From NCBI GenBank assembly GCA_964429695.1, contig CAYSCS010000022.1:17296-81295 (forward strand): 64,000 nucleotides of DNA, written 5' to 3'. The stretch is from CAYSCS01 sp964429695 (GTDB lineage: Bacteria > Acidobacteriota > Aminicenantia > Aminicenantales > Aminicenantaceae). The translations under genes were made by a program, and so were the position numbers. Positions 25,991-34,611 of this stretch are shown here, in pieces (positions within the stretch are counted from its first letter, which is position 1; each line of letters begins with the position of its first letter). The notes under the pieces are model-generated. The model worked only from the letters and a program-made list of their open reading frames with translations. It did no database searches and was not told the origin of the DNA.

Positions 25991-28138
25991 TTAGGTTAAG
26001 AGAGAAACATTAAATTTTATGTTTGTCTTTTTTAAAAACTCACGAAGAAGAGTAGCTGCGGTTTCTTTCTTAGATTTTACGAGGACTTCAATTCTATATT
26101 TCCCCCTTAATCTTGAGATGCGGGCAAGGGAAGGACCCAAAACCTCAACTTTATCCAACTCTCGCTTCAAGAATAAGGCCATCTCCCTTGACTTTCTAGC
26201 GAGAGCCCTCAAGTTTTTCCCCTGAAGAGAAACCTCATACAGAAAAGAATACGGCGGATATTTCATTAGCCGCCTGTATCCAATCTCTTCCTTAAAAAAA
26301 GATTCATAATCTGAGAAAGCTGCGTGTCGAATGCTATGATGGTTTGGAAATCCTGTCTGGATGATTATTTCTGCATTTGGCAAGTCTCCAGCAAATTTCA
26401 TCATCTGAACCAAAGTTTGATAAGCTCTTTGGCTGGCTCTGAAGTCAGAATGGGTCAGGATTATTTCTGGGTAAAGGATGACAACAAGGGAGACACAAGG
26501 CAATTCAGTTCTATAGGCTAAAAATTGAGTTCCCACCAGAATATCTATCTTCCTTCTGCCAAAGTTTTCTATGATTGTTTTCTCTTCCCTCAAGCTTTTA
26601 ATCCTATCGATGTCAAAAGACCTGACTTTGCTTTGAGGAAATGCTTTCTTCAATTCCTCTTCGATTGTTTCGATCCCGATTCCTCTCCTCCTAATTATCT
26701 TAGAGCCGCATTCAGGGCAATCAGGTTTTGAGGGGAGTTCATAGCCACAATAATGACAGATCAGTTTCTCTCCTTTACTGTGATAACTCAAAGCAACATC
26801 ACAATTTTTGCATCGGGGTGTATAGTCGCATTGGGGACAAAAGAGAAAGCCTCCATAACCTCTACGGTTGATGAAGATAAGAACTTGTTCTTTTGCCTCT
26901 AACTTAGATTTTATCTTGTCCAGCACCTTCCGAGAAATAGACCTCTTCCGAAATTTATGTTCCCAGAGATAACACTTAGTTTGACTCTCAAAAGTTTTTA
27001 GGGTGAAAAGATATTTACCTCTTTTCGCTCTATAAAAAGACTCGATCGTTGGAGCAGAAGAACCGTAAACAAGAACAGAACCTTCTTCTTTCGCCCTTAG
27101 CCATGCTGCCTTTCTTGCATCGTAACAGGGATTTTCCCTTTGATAATAAGATTCATCCTGCTCTTCATCCACAATTATGAGCCCCACTTCATCTAGGGGT
27201 AACAAAATCATAGATTTTGATCCCACTGCAATTGCTGACCTTCCTGTGTTGATTTTTCCCCATTCTATCTCTCTTTTTCTCAGGGGAATTCGACTATGAT
27301 AAATTACGGCTCTTTCGCCAAGATAATTCTCGAATTCCTGGATTAAACGTTCCGTAAGGGAAATTTCGGGAACAAGAAAGAGAATCTTCTTTTTTTTTTC
27401 TAATATTTTTTTTATCAAATATATATACAATGATACCCTTTTTTCTCTTGGACCATACACAAAGAACGGCTTAAACTCATTTTCTCCAATGTGAGCTCCT
27501 ATTTTTTCTGCTGTGCGCAGGGTTTCCTTATCAATCGAGAAATTAAGCTCTAATTGTCTTGAACATGACACGTTGAAATCTTCTTTTTCTGAAATCCACC
27601 TCTTGTGCTTAGCGAAAATTCTTATCCAACCTCTTTTTTCCATTTTTGCAAGAATACTCGGAAGATTCTTTTTTCTTATTCTCTTTTTTAGAAAATTTAA
27701 ACTCATCTTCCCTAATTGGAGCTCTTTAAGAAGGGCCTTTTCTTCTTCCAAGACCTCTTCGTTTTCGAGATGCATTCTGCCTTCTTCAGTGAGAATGACC
27801 TCTGCATTAATCATTGTTCTAAAAGGGGGAGGGAGTGAGGCTTCGAGTATCTCTCCCCATGACGAGAAAAAAAGTTCGCTCAGTTTTCGAGTAAAGGAGA
27901 GAAAGGAAGCAGAAAAAATTGGCCGATCGTCTAAAATCTCTATGACTTCCTTGAGTCTTAATCCAGAGTATTTACTCTTCTTTTTTATTTTTACCATGAA
28001 TCCAGTCAATGTTCTCTTCTGAAAAGGGACCACCGCACGGCTTCCTACTGCTGCCTTCTCCTCGAGATGTGGGGGTATTCGATATGAAAATGGCTGGTTA
28101 AGCGAAAGAGGGACAATCACATCTGCATAGAGAGTCAT
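25991..28138 (-). CDS. priA: PriA-like primosomal protein with degenerate ATPase motifs
   Basis: The 715-residue length, the N-terminal DNA-binding domain (YADVIVPLSLNQPFSYRIP) and the eight-cysteine zinc region (CPQCDYTPRCKNC ... CHYCG ... CPECG) identify PriA, which reloads DnaB at stalled forks. The helicase motifs are eroded. The expected GSGKT P-loop is replaced by YGPREKRVS. DEEHD reads DEEQD. Motif V GTQ is followed by FLAYRTELP instead of the usual x-KGHDFP. The motif VI GRAGR arginines are absent (QMMKFAGDL). It probably cannot hydrolyse ATP but may still act as a loading scaffold. Last gene of a long operon, overlapping udg by 4 bases. Confidence 0.9.
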   Translation of the reverse strand: MTLYADVIVPLSLNQPFSYRIPPHLEEKAAVGSRAVVPFQKRTLTGFMVKIKKKSKYSGLRLKEVIEILDDRPIFSASFLSFTRKLSELFFSSWGEILEASLPPPFRTMINAEVILTEEGRMHLENEEVLEEEKALLKELQLGKMSLNFLKKRIRKKNLPSILAKMEKRGWIRIFAKHKRWISEKEDFNVSCSRQLELNFSIDKETLRTAEKIGAHIGENEFKPFFVYGPREKRVSLYIYLIKKILEKKKKILFLVPEISLTERLIQEFENYLGERAVIYHSRIPLRKREIEWGKINTGRSAIAVGSKSMILLPLDEVGLIIVDEEQDESYYQRENPCYDARKAAWLRAKEEGSVLVYGSSAPTIESFYRAKRGKYLFTLKTFESQTKCYLWEHKFRKRSISRKVLDKIKSKLEAKEQVLIFINRRGYGGFLFCPQCDYTPRCKNCDVALSYHSKGEKLICHYCGYELPSKPDCPECGSKIIRRRGIGIETIEEELKKAFPQSKVRSFDIDRIKSLREEKTIIENFGRRKIDILVGTQFLAYRTELPCVSLVVILYPEIILTHSDFRASQRAYQTLVQMMKFAGDLPNAEIIIQTGFPNHHSIRHAAFSDYESFFKEEIGYRRLMKYPPYSFLYEVSLQGKNLRALARKSREMALFLKRELDKVEVLGPSLARISRLRGKYRIEVLVKSKKETAATLLREFLKKTNIKFNVSLLT

Positions 28139-28791
28139 TTCTTGCTCAAGAAAGCCATGACTTTTTTCATATCTTCCCAGACAATCTTACGAATCTCCTT
28201 ATTTCCTTCATTCCGGATGAGGTAGGAAGGATGGAAGGTAGGCATCACCTTGATACCTCTAAATTCATGGAAATTTCCCCTCAAACTCATTATCCCCTGC
28301 TCAGAGGGAATAAAAAAATCTGCGGCTACTTTCCCCAAGGCAATTATGACCCTTGGCTTTATAATTTCTATTTGCTCCAGGAGATATTCTTTACATCTTT
28401 CAATTTCATCCTTTAAAGGGGTTCTGTTTTCAGGAGGCCTGCATTTAACAACATTAGTTATGAAAACCTCGCTTCTCTCTAATTGCATTGCCTTGATTAT
28501 TTTTGTTAAAAGCTGACCTGCTTTTCCAACAAAAGGTCTGCCCTCGAAATCTTCATCCCTACCCGGAGCTTCCCCCACAAACATCAGTTCTGCTTTTGGA
28601 TTTCCTTCTCCAGGAACAGCATTTTTCCTGGTTAAAGAAAGACCGCATCTTTCGCATTTGAGGATTTTTTCATTTAAATTAATTAAACTCAGGGGGCCCC
28701 GTTTCTTTAATACGAATTCTAACTCGAGTTCTGAAAAATACCTTAATCTCTCCTCAAGATCAGAGAGAATTTTCTCGAGTTTTCTTTCCAA
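28135..28791 (-). CDS. Family 4 uracil-DNA glycosylase (Fe-S type)
   Basis: Removes uracil from DNA. Motif A is GEAPGRDEDFEGRPFVG and the second motif is FHPSYLIRN. Cysteines at CERCG and further on (VVKCRPP, ERCKEYL) fit the 4Fe-4S cluster of family 4 enzymes. An N-terminal charged helical stretch precedes the domain. 218 residues. It overlaps both coaBC (32 bases) and priA (4 bases). Confidence 0.92.
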   Translation of the reverse strand: MERKLEKILSDLEERLRYFSELELEFVLKKRGPLSLINLNEKILKCERCGLSLTRKNAVPGEGNPKAELMFVGEAPGRDEDFEGRPFVGKAGQLLTKIIKAMQLERSEVFITNVVKCRPPENRTPLKDEIERCKEYLLEQIEIIKPRVIIALGKVAADFFIPSEQGIMSLRGNFHEFRGIKVMPTFHPSYLIRNEGNKEIRKIVWEDMKKVMAFLSKK

Positions 28792-29968
28792 TTATTTCCT
28801 CAATCTTGTCCAGGATGACTTGACTAATTTCCCTCTTACTCATTTTTTCAGTTTCAATCACCTGACCGTCGGGAAAGATTATTGAAACCTGATTAAAATC
28901 TGATTCAAAGCCAACTCCTTCCCTGAGTATATTATTGGCCACGATGAAATCGAGGTTTTTTTGTTTTATCTTTTTCAGCGCATTTTCTACCATGTTTTCT
29001 GTTTCTGCAGCAAAACCTACAACAACCCTTGAACCCTTACTACTTCCTATCTTTTCCAGAATATCCTCTGTCGGCACCAATTGGAGTCTACGGGGTGAGG
29101 TTCCTTTCTTTATCTTTTGAGAGGATTTTTCTGCGAATTTATAGTCAGAAACTGCAGCTGCCATGATTACCACTTCAACTTCTTCAAGATGCTCGAACAT
29201 CTTCTTGCCCATTTCTTCCGCAGATTGAACTCTTTCCACCCTCACTTCTCGCGGAGGTTGAAGCAAGGAGGGCCCAGAGACCAAAATTACATCTGCTCCT
29301 CTTCTCCATGCCTCCAGGGCAAGCTCATAACCCATCTTCCCTGAGGAGCGATTGCTAATGAACCTAACAGGGTCCATAAACTCTCGTGTGGGACCTGCTG
29401 AGACCATTATCTTCCGACCCACCAGGCTCTCTCTTTTTTTAATCAAGACCAATCCTTCCTCAACAATCTTCTCGGGTGTAGCCAATCTCCCCCAGCCCTC
29501 TTCCTGACAAGCTAGATACCCCTTTTCGGGTTCAACAATTTTCACCCCGTCTTCTTTCAGTTTCTTTAGGTTTTTTTGTGTCTGAGGATGAAAATACATG
29601 GCCTCATTCATGGCCGGGGCCACAACCACAGGACATTTAACCACAGTATAAAAAGTCGAAAGAAAATCGTCGGCAATCCCGGAAGCAAATTTGGCGATAA
29701 TGTTTGCAGTCGCCGGGGCAACAACAAACAGCTCTGCCTCGCTGGCCAGGGCAACATGCGCTATCTGAGCCGAATCTCGCTCTTCGAAGAGGTCAACCAG
29801 AGCCTTCTCCCCCGAAAGTGAGCTTAAAAGCAGAGGTGAAATCAACTTTGAGGCGTTCTTGGTCATAATCACTTGAACTCGGTAACCTCTTTTCTGAAAT
29901 TCCCGGATGATTTCACACGATTTATATACGCTGATTGAAGAACTTACTCCAAGGACAACTCTTCCCAT
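28760..29968 (-). CDS. coaBC: Bifunctional phosphopantothenoylcysteine decarboxylase / phosphopantothenate-cysteine ligase
   Basis: Makes 4'-phosphopantetheine from phosphopantothenate. The CoaC half has the catalytic His in AQIAHVALA, the PAMNEAMY motif and the LACQEEGWGRL segment with its active Cys. The CoaB half has VSAGPTREFMDPVRFISNRS, SSGKMG and the KIKK motif. ATG 29968, preceded by GGAGG at 6 bases, is chosen over an upstream TTG. 403 residues. It follows gmk by 11 bases. Confidence 0.96.
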   Translation of the reverse strand: MGRVVLGVSSSISVYKSCEIIREFQKRGYRVQVIMTKNASKLISPLLLSSLSGEKALVDLFEERDSAQIAHVALASEAELFVVAPATANIIAKFASGIADDFLSTFYTVVKCPVVVAPAMNEAMYFHPQTQKNLKKLKEDGVKIVEPEKGYLACQEEGWGRLATPEKIVEEGLVLIKKRESLVGRKIMVSAGPTREFMDPVRFISNRSSGKMGYELALEAWRRGADVILVSGPSLLQPPREVRVERVQSAEEMGKKMFEHLEEVEVVIMAAAVSDYKFAEKSSQKIKKGTSPRRLQLVPTEDILEKIGSSKGSRVVVGFAAETENMVENALKKIKQKNLDFIVANNILREGVGFESDFNQVSIIFPDGQVIETEKMSKREISQVILDKIEEIIGKKTRENSL

Positions 29969-29979
29969 ACTTGCCTCCT

Positions 29980-30585
29980 TCAATCTCCTCTAGAAAAACT
30001 CTGAAGGATAGGAATTATCTCCTTTTTCCGGGCTTCAATTTGGCACCGCATGCAGATAATGATTGACTTCAATTCTTCTACAGCCCTCTCAAGTTGGTCA
30101 TTGATGACGATGAAATCAAAGTTTGGGTAATGGCTGATTTCTTTCTTGGCAACCTCCATCCTTTTCTCGATTGCCTCCTCGCTTTCCTCTCCTCTTTTCT
30201 TTAATCTTCGGCGAAGTTCTTCAAACATGGGAGGAAGGATGAAAATGAATACAGCTTTTTTGAGCTTCTCCTTCATCTGTCGTGCTCCTTGGACATCGAT
30301 ATCAAAGATAAGATCATCACTACCACATCTTTTCTTAAGCTCACTCTTAGATGTTCCATAATAATTCCCATGCACTACTGCCCACTCTATAAACTTATTT
30401 TCCCTAATCATCTGCTGAAACTCAGACCTAGAGACAAAATAGTAATCTTTTCCCTCCTTCTCACCTTTTCTCATCTTCCTCGTAGTGTGGGAGACGGAGA
30501 AAGTTGTATTCTTGACCTCTTTCAAGATTCGTCTGATTAGGGTAGTTTTTCCACACCCGGAAGGTCCTGTGATTACAAACAGCAC
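29980..30585 (-). CDS. gmk: Guanylate kinase
   Basis: Phosphorylates GMP to GDP. P-loop GPSGCGKTTLIRRI, GMP-binding SVSHTTRKMRKGEKEGKDYYFVS and FDIDVQGARQMK are all in place. The start is GTG at 30585, beside a GAGAGG stretch. At 201 residues it is full length. It lies between yicC (24 bases) and coaBC. Confidence 0.96.
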   Translation of the reverse strand: MLFVITGPSGCGKTTLIRRILKEVKNTTFSVSHTTRKMRKGEKEGKDYYFVSRSEFQQMIRENKFIEWAVVHGNYYGTSKSELKKRCGSDDLIFDIDVQGARQMKEKLKKAVFIFILPPMFEELRRRLKKRGEESEEAIEKRMEVAKKEISHYPNFDFIVINDQLERAVEELKSIIICMRCQIEARKKEIIPILQSFSRGD

Positions 30586-30609
30586 CTCTCGCCTCTCTCA
30601 ATCAAATGA

Positions 30610-31488
30610 TCATTCCAAATTTTGAATTTGTTGACGAATATTCTCCACTTCTCCCTTGAAGGATAGAATTTCTTTTATTATTTTAACATCCTGTGCCTTT
30701 GAATTGATTGTGTTTGCTTCTCTGTAGAGTTCTTGCATCAGAAAATCTAATCTCTTTCCCACAGGCTCTTGGCCTTCTCCGCAGAGAAGCTCATCTACAT
30801 GCTTGAGATGAATCCTCAACCTCGCCACTTCCTCAGAAAGGTCACATTTCTGCGCCAGAGAAATTATCTCTTCAAGAAGTTTTTCTTGCGAATATGAACC
30901 TTCATGACTTAAATCACTCACTCTTTTTATCAATTTCTCCTTGAGGAGAAGGGGTTGTTTGTAAGCCAGCCTTTCCACCCTATTCAACATCTTCTTCATC
31001 CTTTGCAGATGTTTTTGAATAGCCTTACAAATCTCTTTTCCTTCCTCCATTCTCTTTCTTATAAGCTCATCAAGGGTTTCTTCAAAGCTTCTTTCTAAGA
31101 AGGCTATTTCCTCCCGGGAGAAATCCTTTCTCTTGATATCTATCATCTGCGGAATGACAAAAAGATTATCAATTGAGAACTCAATTTTCTTTTTTAATTT
31201 CCTCGATATTCTCTCCAGTTTGGTGAGAAGACTTAAGAGCATTTTCTCGTTAATCTTAAGCTCATAGCTTGAAGAATTTAAAAAATTCAACTCCACAGAC
31301 ACCTCTACCCTCCCGCGATGAATCTTCTTTTGACAGAGCATCCTCAATCTGTCTTCAATCCAACCTATGTTATTTCCCTTGTAATACCAGTCAAAAAAAC
31401 GGTGATTCAGAGTTCTTATGCTTATTTTGGCTTTTAAGCTCTTTAAGTTTGATATCCTCTCTGCGTAACCCGTCATGCTCTGCATCAT
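30610..31488 (-). CDS. yicC: YicC/YloC-family endoribonuclease
   Basis: Begins with the family signature MTGYAERI and contains TLNHRFFDWYYKG and, at the C-terminus, GKRLDFLMQELYREANTINSKAQD, the most conserved YicC segment. Members are reported to be endoribonucleases acting on RNA turnover. 292 residues. It overlaps the ABC transporter gene by 4 bases; yicC beside gmk is a widely conserved pair. Confidence 0.93.
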   Translation of the reverse strand: MMQSMTGYAERISNLKSLKAKISIRTLNHRFFDWYYKGNNIGWIEDRLRMLCQKKIHRGRVEVSVELNFLNSSSYELKINEKMLLSLLTKLERISRKLKKKIEFSIDNLFVIPQMIDIKRKDFSREEIAFLERSFEETLDELIRKRMEEGKEICKAIQKHLQRMKKMLNRVERLAYKQPLLLKEKLIKRVSDLSHEGSYSQEKLLEEIISLAQKCDLSEEVARLRIHLKHVDELLCGEGQEPVGKRLDFLMQELYREANTINSKAQDVKIIKEILSFKGEVENIRQQIQNLE

Positions 31489-33287
31489 GAGAATGATTCC
31501 TCCTCCTCAGGAAACTGAAGATCATACAATCTTTTATAAACTCCGTTCTTTCTTAAGAGCTCCCTGTGGGTACCAACTTCTACTAATTTTCCTTTATCTA
31601 TAACCAGAATCTTATCTGCATTCCTGACCGTTGAGAGCCGATGAGCTATGATAAGAGTAGTCCTATTTTTCATAAGATTTGAGAGAGCAATCTGAATCAA
31701 TCTTTCTGATTCACTATCAATTGCTGAAGTTGCTTCATCCAGAATAAGGATGGGAGGATTCTTGAGCAGGGCTCTTGCAATCGAAATCCTCTGTCTCTGC
31801 CCACTCGAAAGAAGGACCCCTCTCTCTCCAATTTGTGTCTCGTATCCTTGTGAAAGTTCCATGATAAATTCATGGGCCTTAGCTGCCCTGGCAGCCTCTA
31901 TTATCTTCTCCAATGGGACATCTTCCAATCCATAGGCTATATTCCTCCGCACAGTGTCATTGAAGAGGATTGTTTCCTGAGTCACAAGTCCAATCTGAGA
32001 GCGCAGAGAAGCAAGGGTAACCTTTCGAATATCAACACCATCAATGGTTATCCTTCCTGATGTTGCCTCATAAAACCGAGAAAGAAGGTTGACAATTGTG
32101 GTCTTTCCTGCGCCGCTCAGCCCAACTATGGCCACTGTCTCAGAAGGCAAGACTTCGAAACTTATGTCTCTGAGGACGGGTGTGGATTCATTGTAACTAA
32201 ATGAGACATTCTCATACCTTACATGACCTTTTACAGGAGGAAGGGGATAAGCTTGAGGGTTATCAACTATTTTAGGTCGACTTCGCAAAATTTCTTGAAT
32301 TCTCTGATAGCAAGCCACTCCGTGCTGGATGACGTTATTGGCACGACTCAACCTTCGTATAGGAGTATAAGAATAAAATATGGCCACAATGAATGAACCG
32401 AAATCACCTGGGCTTATGTATCCCTGAGCGATGTTTTTTGTTCCCACAACCAGGATAAAAGCTCCAAGTAGCCCCCCAATGAATTCCATGAATGGGGAAG
32501 AAAGGCTTCCTATCCAGGCCAACTTCATGCTCGATTTGAAAAACTCCTGAGTCGCATTTAAAAATTTCTTTATCTCGAATCTTTCCGTAGTGAATGCCTT
32601 TATGATTTTATTTCCTGTTATGGATTCAAATAGAAGGGTATAAATTTGAGCCATTTTTCTCTGATTTTGTAAACTTTTTTTCTTGAGCTGTTTGCTAAAG
32701 GCAACAAGAGGAATCACTGCAAGTGGCGCCATAACAAATGAAGCAAGGGCAAGCCTCCAATTTGTGACGAACACGAAAATTAAAAGCGAAAAGAGAATGA
32801 AAAGAGATTCAACGAAATCTGCCATATTATTTGAAACAGCCTGCTGTATCTTCTCCACATCACTCGTCACACGCGACATTAGCTCACCAGTGGATCTGTG
32901 ATCGAAAAAGCTGGAGGATTGGTAAATAAGGTGCTCAAAGAGCTCATCTCTCAACCTTTTGACAGTTTTGTGTCCTATTGATTTCATGAAATAAGAAGAT
33001 AAAAATGTGGAGATCCCCTTGCCCAGAATGACGATTACCAAAATCAAAGGTATAAACCACATCAGTTGTTCTTTTGTTACATGGAAGAATCTAAAAACGA
33101 AGGCGATCAAACTCGTTTTTTGAGAGGATGAGTACGGGGCAAGTTGAAACATCTCATCGATTATAGGCTGAACTAAATTTACAAAAGCATAGGTAAAAAA
33201 TGCCACTAAGAGCGAAAATAGGAAGAAAAGTAGGAGCCTTTGCTTCTGATCAAGAGTAAGTTTGAGAAGCCGGAAAATTTCTTTCAT
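31485..33287 (-). CDS. MsbA-like ABC exporter (fused membrane and ATPase domains)
   Basis: A half-transporter of about 600 residues: six transmembrane helices (about 15-320) followed by an ATPase with Walker A GLSGAGKTTIVNLL, signature LSSGQRQRISIARAL and Walker B ILILDEATSAID. The overall form is that of MsbA, the lipid A-core flippase, and the location next to a glycosyltransferase agrees, but lipid or drug exporters look alike. Overlaps both neighbours by 4 bases. Confidence 0.88.
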   Translation of the reverse strand: MKEIFRLLKLTLDQKQRLLLFFLFSLLVAFFTYAFVNLVQPIIDEMFQLAPYSSSQKTSLIAFVFRFFHVTKEQLMWFIPLILVIVILGKGISTFLSSYFMKSIGHKTVKRLRDELFEHLIYQSSSFFDHRSTGELMSRVTSDVEKIQQAVSNNMADFVESLFILFSLLIFVFVTNWRLALASFVMAPLAVIPLVAFSKQLKKKSLQNQRKMAQIYTLLFESITGNKIIKAFTTERFEIKKFLNATQEFFKSSMKLAWIGSLSSPFMEFIGGLLGAFILVVGTKNIAQGYISPGDFGSFIVAIFYSYTPIRRLSRANNVIQHGVACYQRIQEILRSRPKIVDNPQAYPLPPVKGHVRYENVSFSYNESTPVLRDISFEVLPSETVAIVGLSGAGKTTIVNLLSRFYEATSGRITIDGVDIRKVTLASLRSQIGLVTQETILFNDTVRRNIAYGLEDVPLEKIIEAARAAKAHEFIMELSQGYETQIGERGVLLSSGQRQRISIARALLKNPPILILDEATSAIDSESERLIQIALSNLMKNRTTLIIAHRLSTVRNADKILVIDKGKLVEVGTHRELLRKNGVYKRLYDLQFPEEEESFS

Positions 33288-34318
33288 GCCGAATCATCTT
33301 CACCAGGAAAAAGAACCTTTGCTATCTCCAGAGCGTTTGAAGCTGAACCTAAGGTAAGATTGTCAGCAACTGCCCAAATCCAGAAATTTCTTGGATCAGC
33401 CTCTTCCTTCTTGATCTGCCCTATGAAAATTTTATCTTTCCCCGCAACCGATATTGAAGAAACAGGGCATGAAAGAGTGGAGGAAGAGAGTTTAAAATAA
33501 GGAGACTGTTTGAAAGCTTCCCTCAAATCTTGAATCTCTGCCTTTTTTTCTATTTCTACATGAGTCATTATGGAGTAGGTGTGAAAAACAGGAACTTGAA
33601 TGAGAGAAAGCATCAGGCAAATTTCCTGCGGAGCTAATACCCTTTTTATTTCTTTTATAATCTGTTTTTCAACGGGAGAAAACCCATTTTCATCCATTGG
33701 CTCAGTATGGGAAAGGAGATTGAATGCAATCTGGTCCTTAAAGACTTTCTTCTTCATCGAAGAGCTACTTAACATAGCAAAACTTTGAGAGACCAGTTCC
33801 TCTATTCCCTGTTCATCAAAAGCAGACACAGGCTGGAGCACGAAAGCAATTGCGCGCCTCAGCCCAAAAACTTCGAGCATGATCCGGAAAATATGCGAAA
33901 GGATTATGGTTACGGGATGAGGGTTAGCAATGAGAAAGGGCATTTCCTTCACTAACAACTCATCGTTAACTCCAGCCACAATGATAGGAATCTTCTCACT
34001 CGTGTTAAATGCCTCACTCAGGTCAATAGCATGAATCTTTTCTTTCTGGGCAATCTCACCATATTTTTTACTCACCTTCCTCTCGGCTGCTAAAAAGGCA
34101 AGGTCTATGCCGAAGAGAGAATCTTCTGCCAAATGATGAATTACCTTGGGTTCACCTCGAAATTGAGTGAGTTTGCTGTATTCTTCTTCCACATCAGGAT
34201 CATAGAACTCCATGCTCTGAATAGGAAATTTTTCTCGTTCTAAGATATCCTTAATTTCCTTTCCCCTAAGAGAATCAGTTCCTATTAAGGCAAGCCTAGG
34301 CTTCCTTCTATTTTTCAT
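33284..34318 (-). CDS. Aspartate-semialdehyde dehydrogenase-like protein, catalytic Cys missing
   Basis: The fold follows ASADH: an N-terminal nucleotide-binding half (LALIGTDSLRGKEI), the family's IANP motif, IQVPVFHTYSIMTHVE near the substrate site and a C-terminal ADNLTLGSASNALEIAKVLF. Where ASADH has N-C-x-T with the nucleophilic cysteine, this protein reads NPHPVTI. So it probably lacks dehydrogenase activity, like USG-1-type homologues. An upstream TTG at 34333 is possible; ATG 34318 is chosen. Function unknown. It sits between a YdcH-like gene and the MsbA-like gene. Confidence 0.8.
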   Translation of the reverse strand: MKNRRKPRLALIGTDSLRGKEIKDILEREKFPIQSMEFYDPDVEEEYSKLTQFRGEPKVIHHLAEDSLFGIDLAFLAAERKVSKKYGEIAQKEKIHAIDLSEAFNTSEKIPIIVAGVNDELLVKEMPFLIANPHPVTIILSHIFRIMLEVFGLRRAIAFVLQPVSAFDEQGIEELVSQSFAMLSSSSMKKKVFKDQIAFNLLSHTEPMDENGFSPVEKQIIKEIKRVLAPQEICLMLSLIQVPVFHTYSIMTHVEIEKKAEIQDLREAFKQSPYFKLSSSTLSCPVSSISVAGKDKIFIGQIKKEEADPRNFWIWAVADNLTLGSASNALEIAKVLFPGEDDSA

Positions 34319-34333
34319 GATCTTTAAAGCCAA

Positions 34334-34558
34334 TCATTTAAAAGATTTCTTGTATTCAGTTAAAATCAAATACATTCTGTCTTTGAGAGCAAGCTTCTTT
34401 TTCTTGAGCTCTTTTTCCTCAAGCTTTTCCTTCTCGGTAAGGAAATTTTTATTCTTGAATTTTTCAAGTTTATTCTCACATTCCTGATGCTGGAGATAGA
34501 GCTTTTTGAATTCTTCGTTTTCCTTCAACAAAATCTCTTTAAGTTCCTTTTCTTCCAT
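34334..34558 (-). CDS. YdcH-like (DUF465) small coiled-coil protein
   Basis: A 74-residue, highly charged, helical protein. The pattern NEEFKKLYLQHQECENKLEKF ... LTEKEKLEEKELKKKKLALKDRMYLIL fits the YdcH/DUF465 family, whose function is unknown. It lies 15 bases from the ASADH-like start, in the same operon. Confidence 0.78.
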   Translation of the reverse strand: MEEKELKEILLKENEEFKKLYLQHQECENKLEKFKNKNFLTEKEKLEEKELKKKKLALKDRMYLILTEYKKSFK

Positions 34559-34611
34559 TCCAGCTTACCTCCATGTGAAAGAATATCACAATTTTTGAGC
34601 CTATTTCAATT

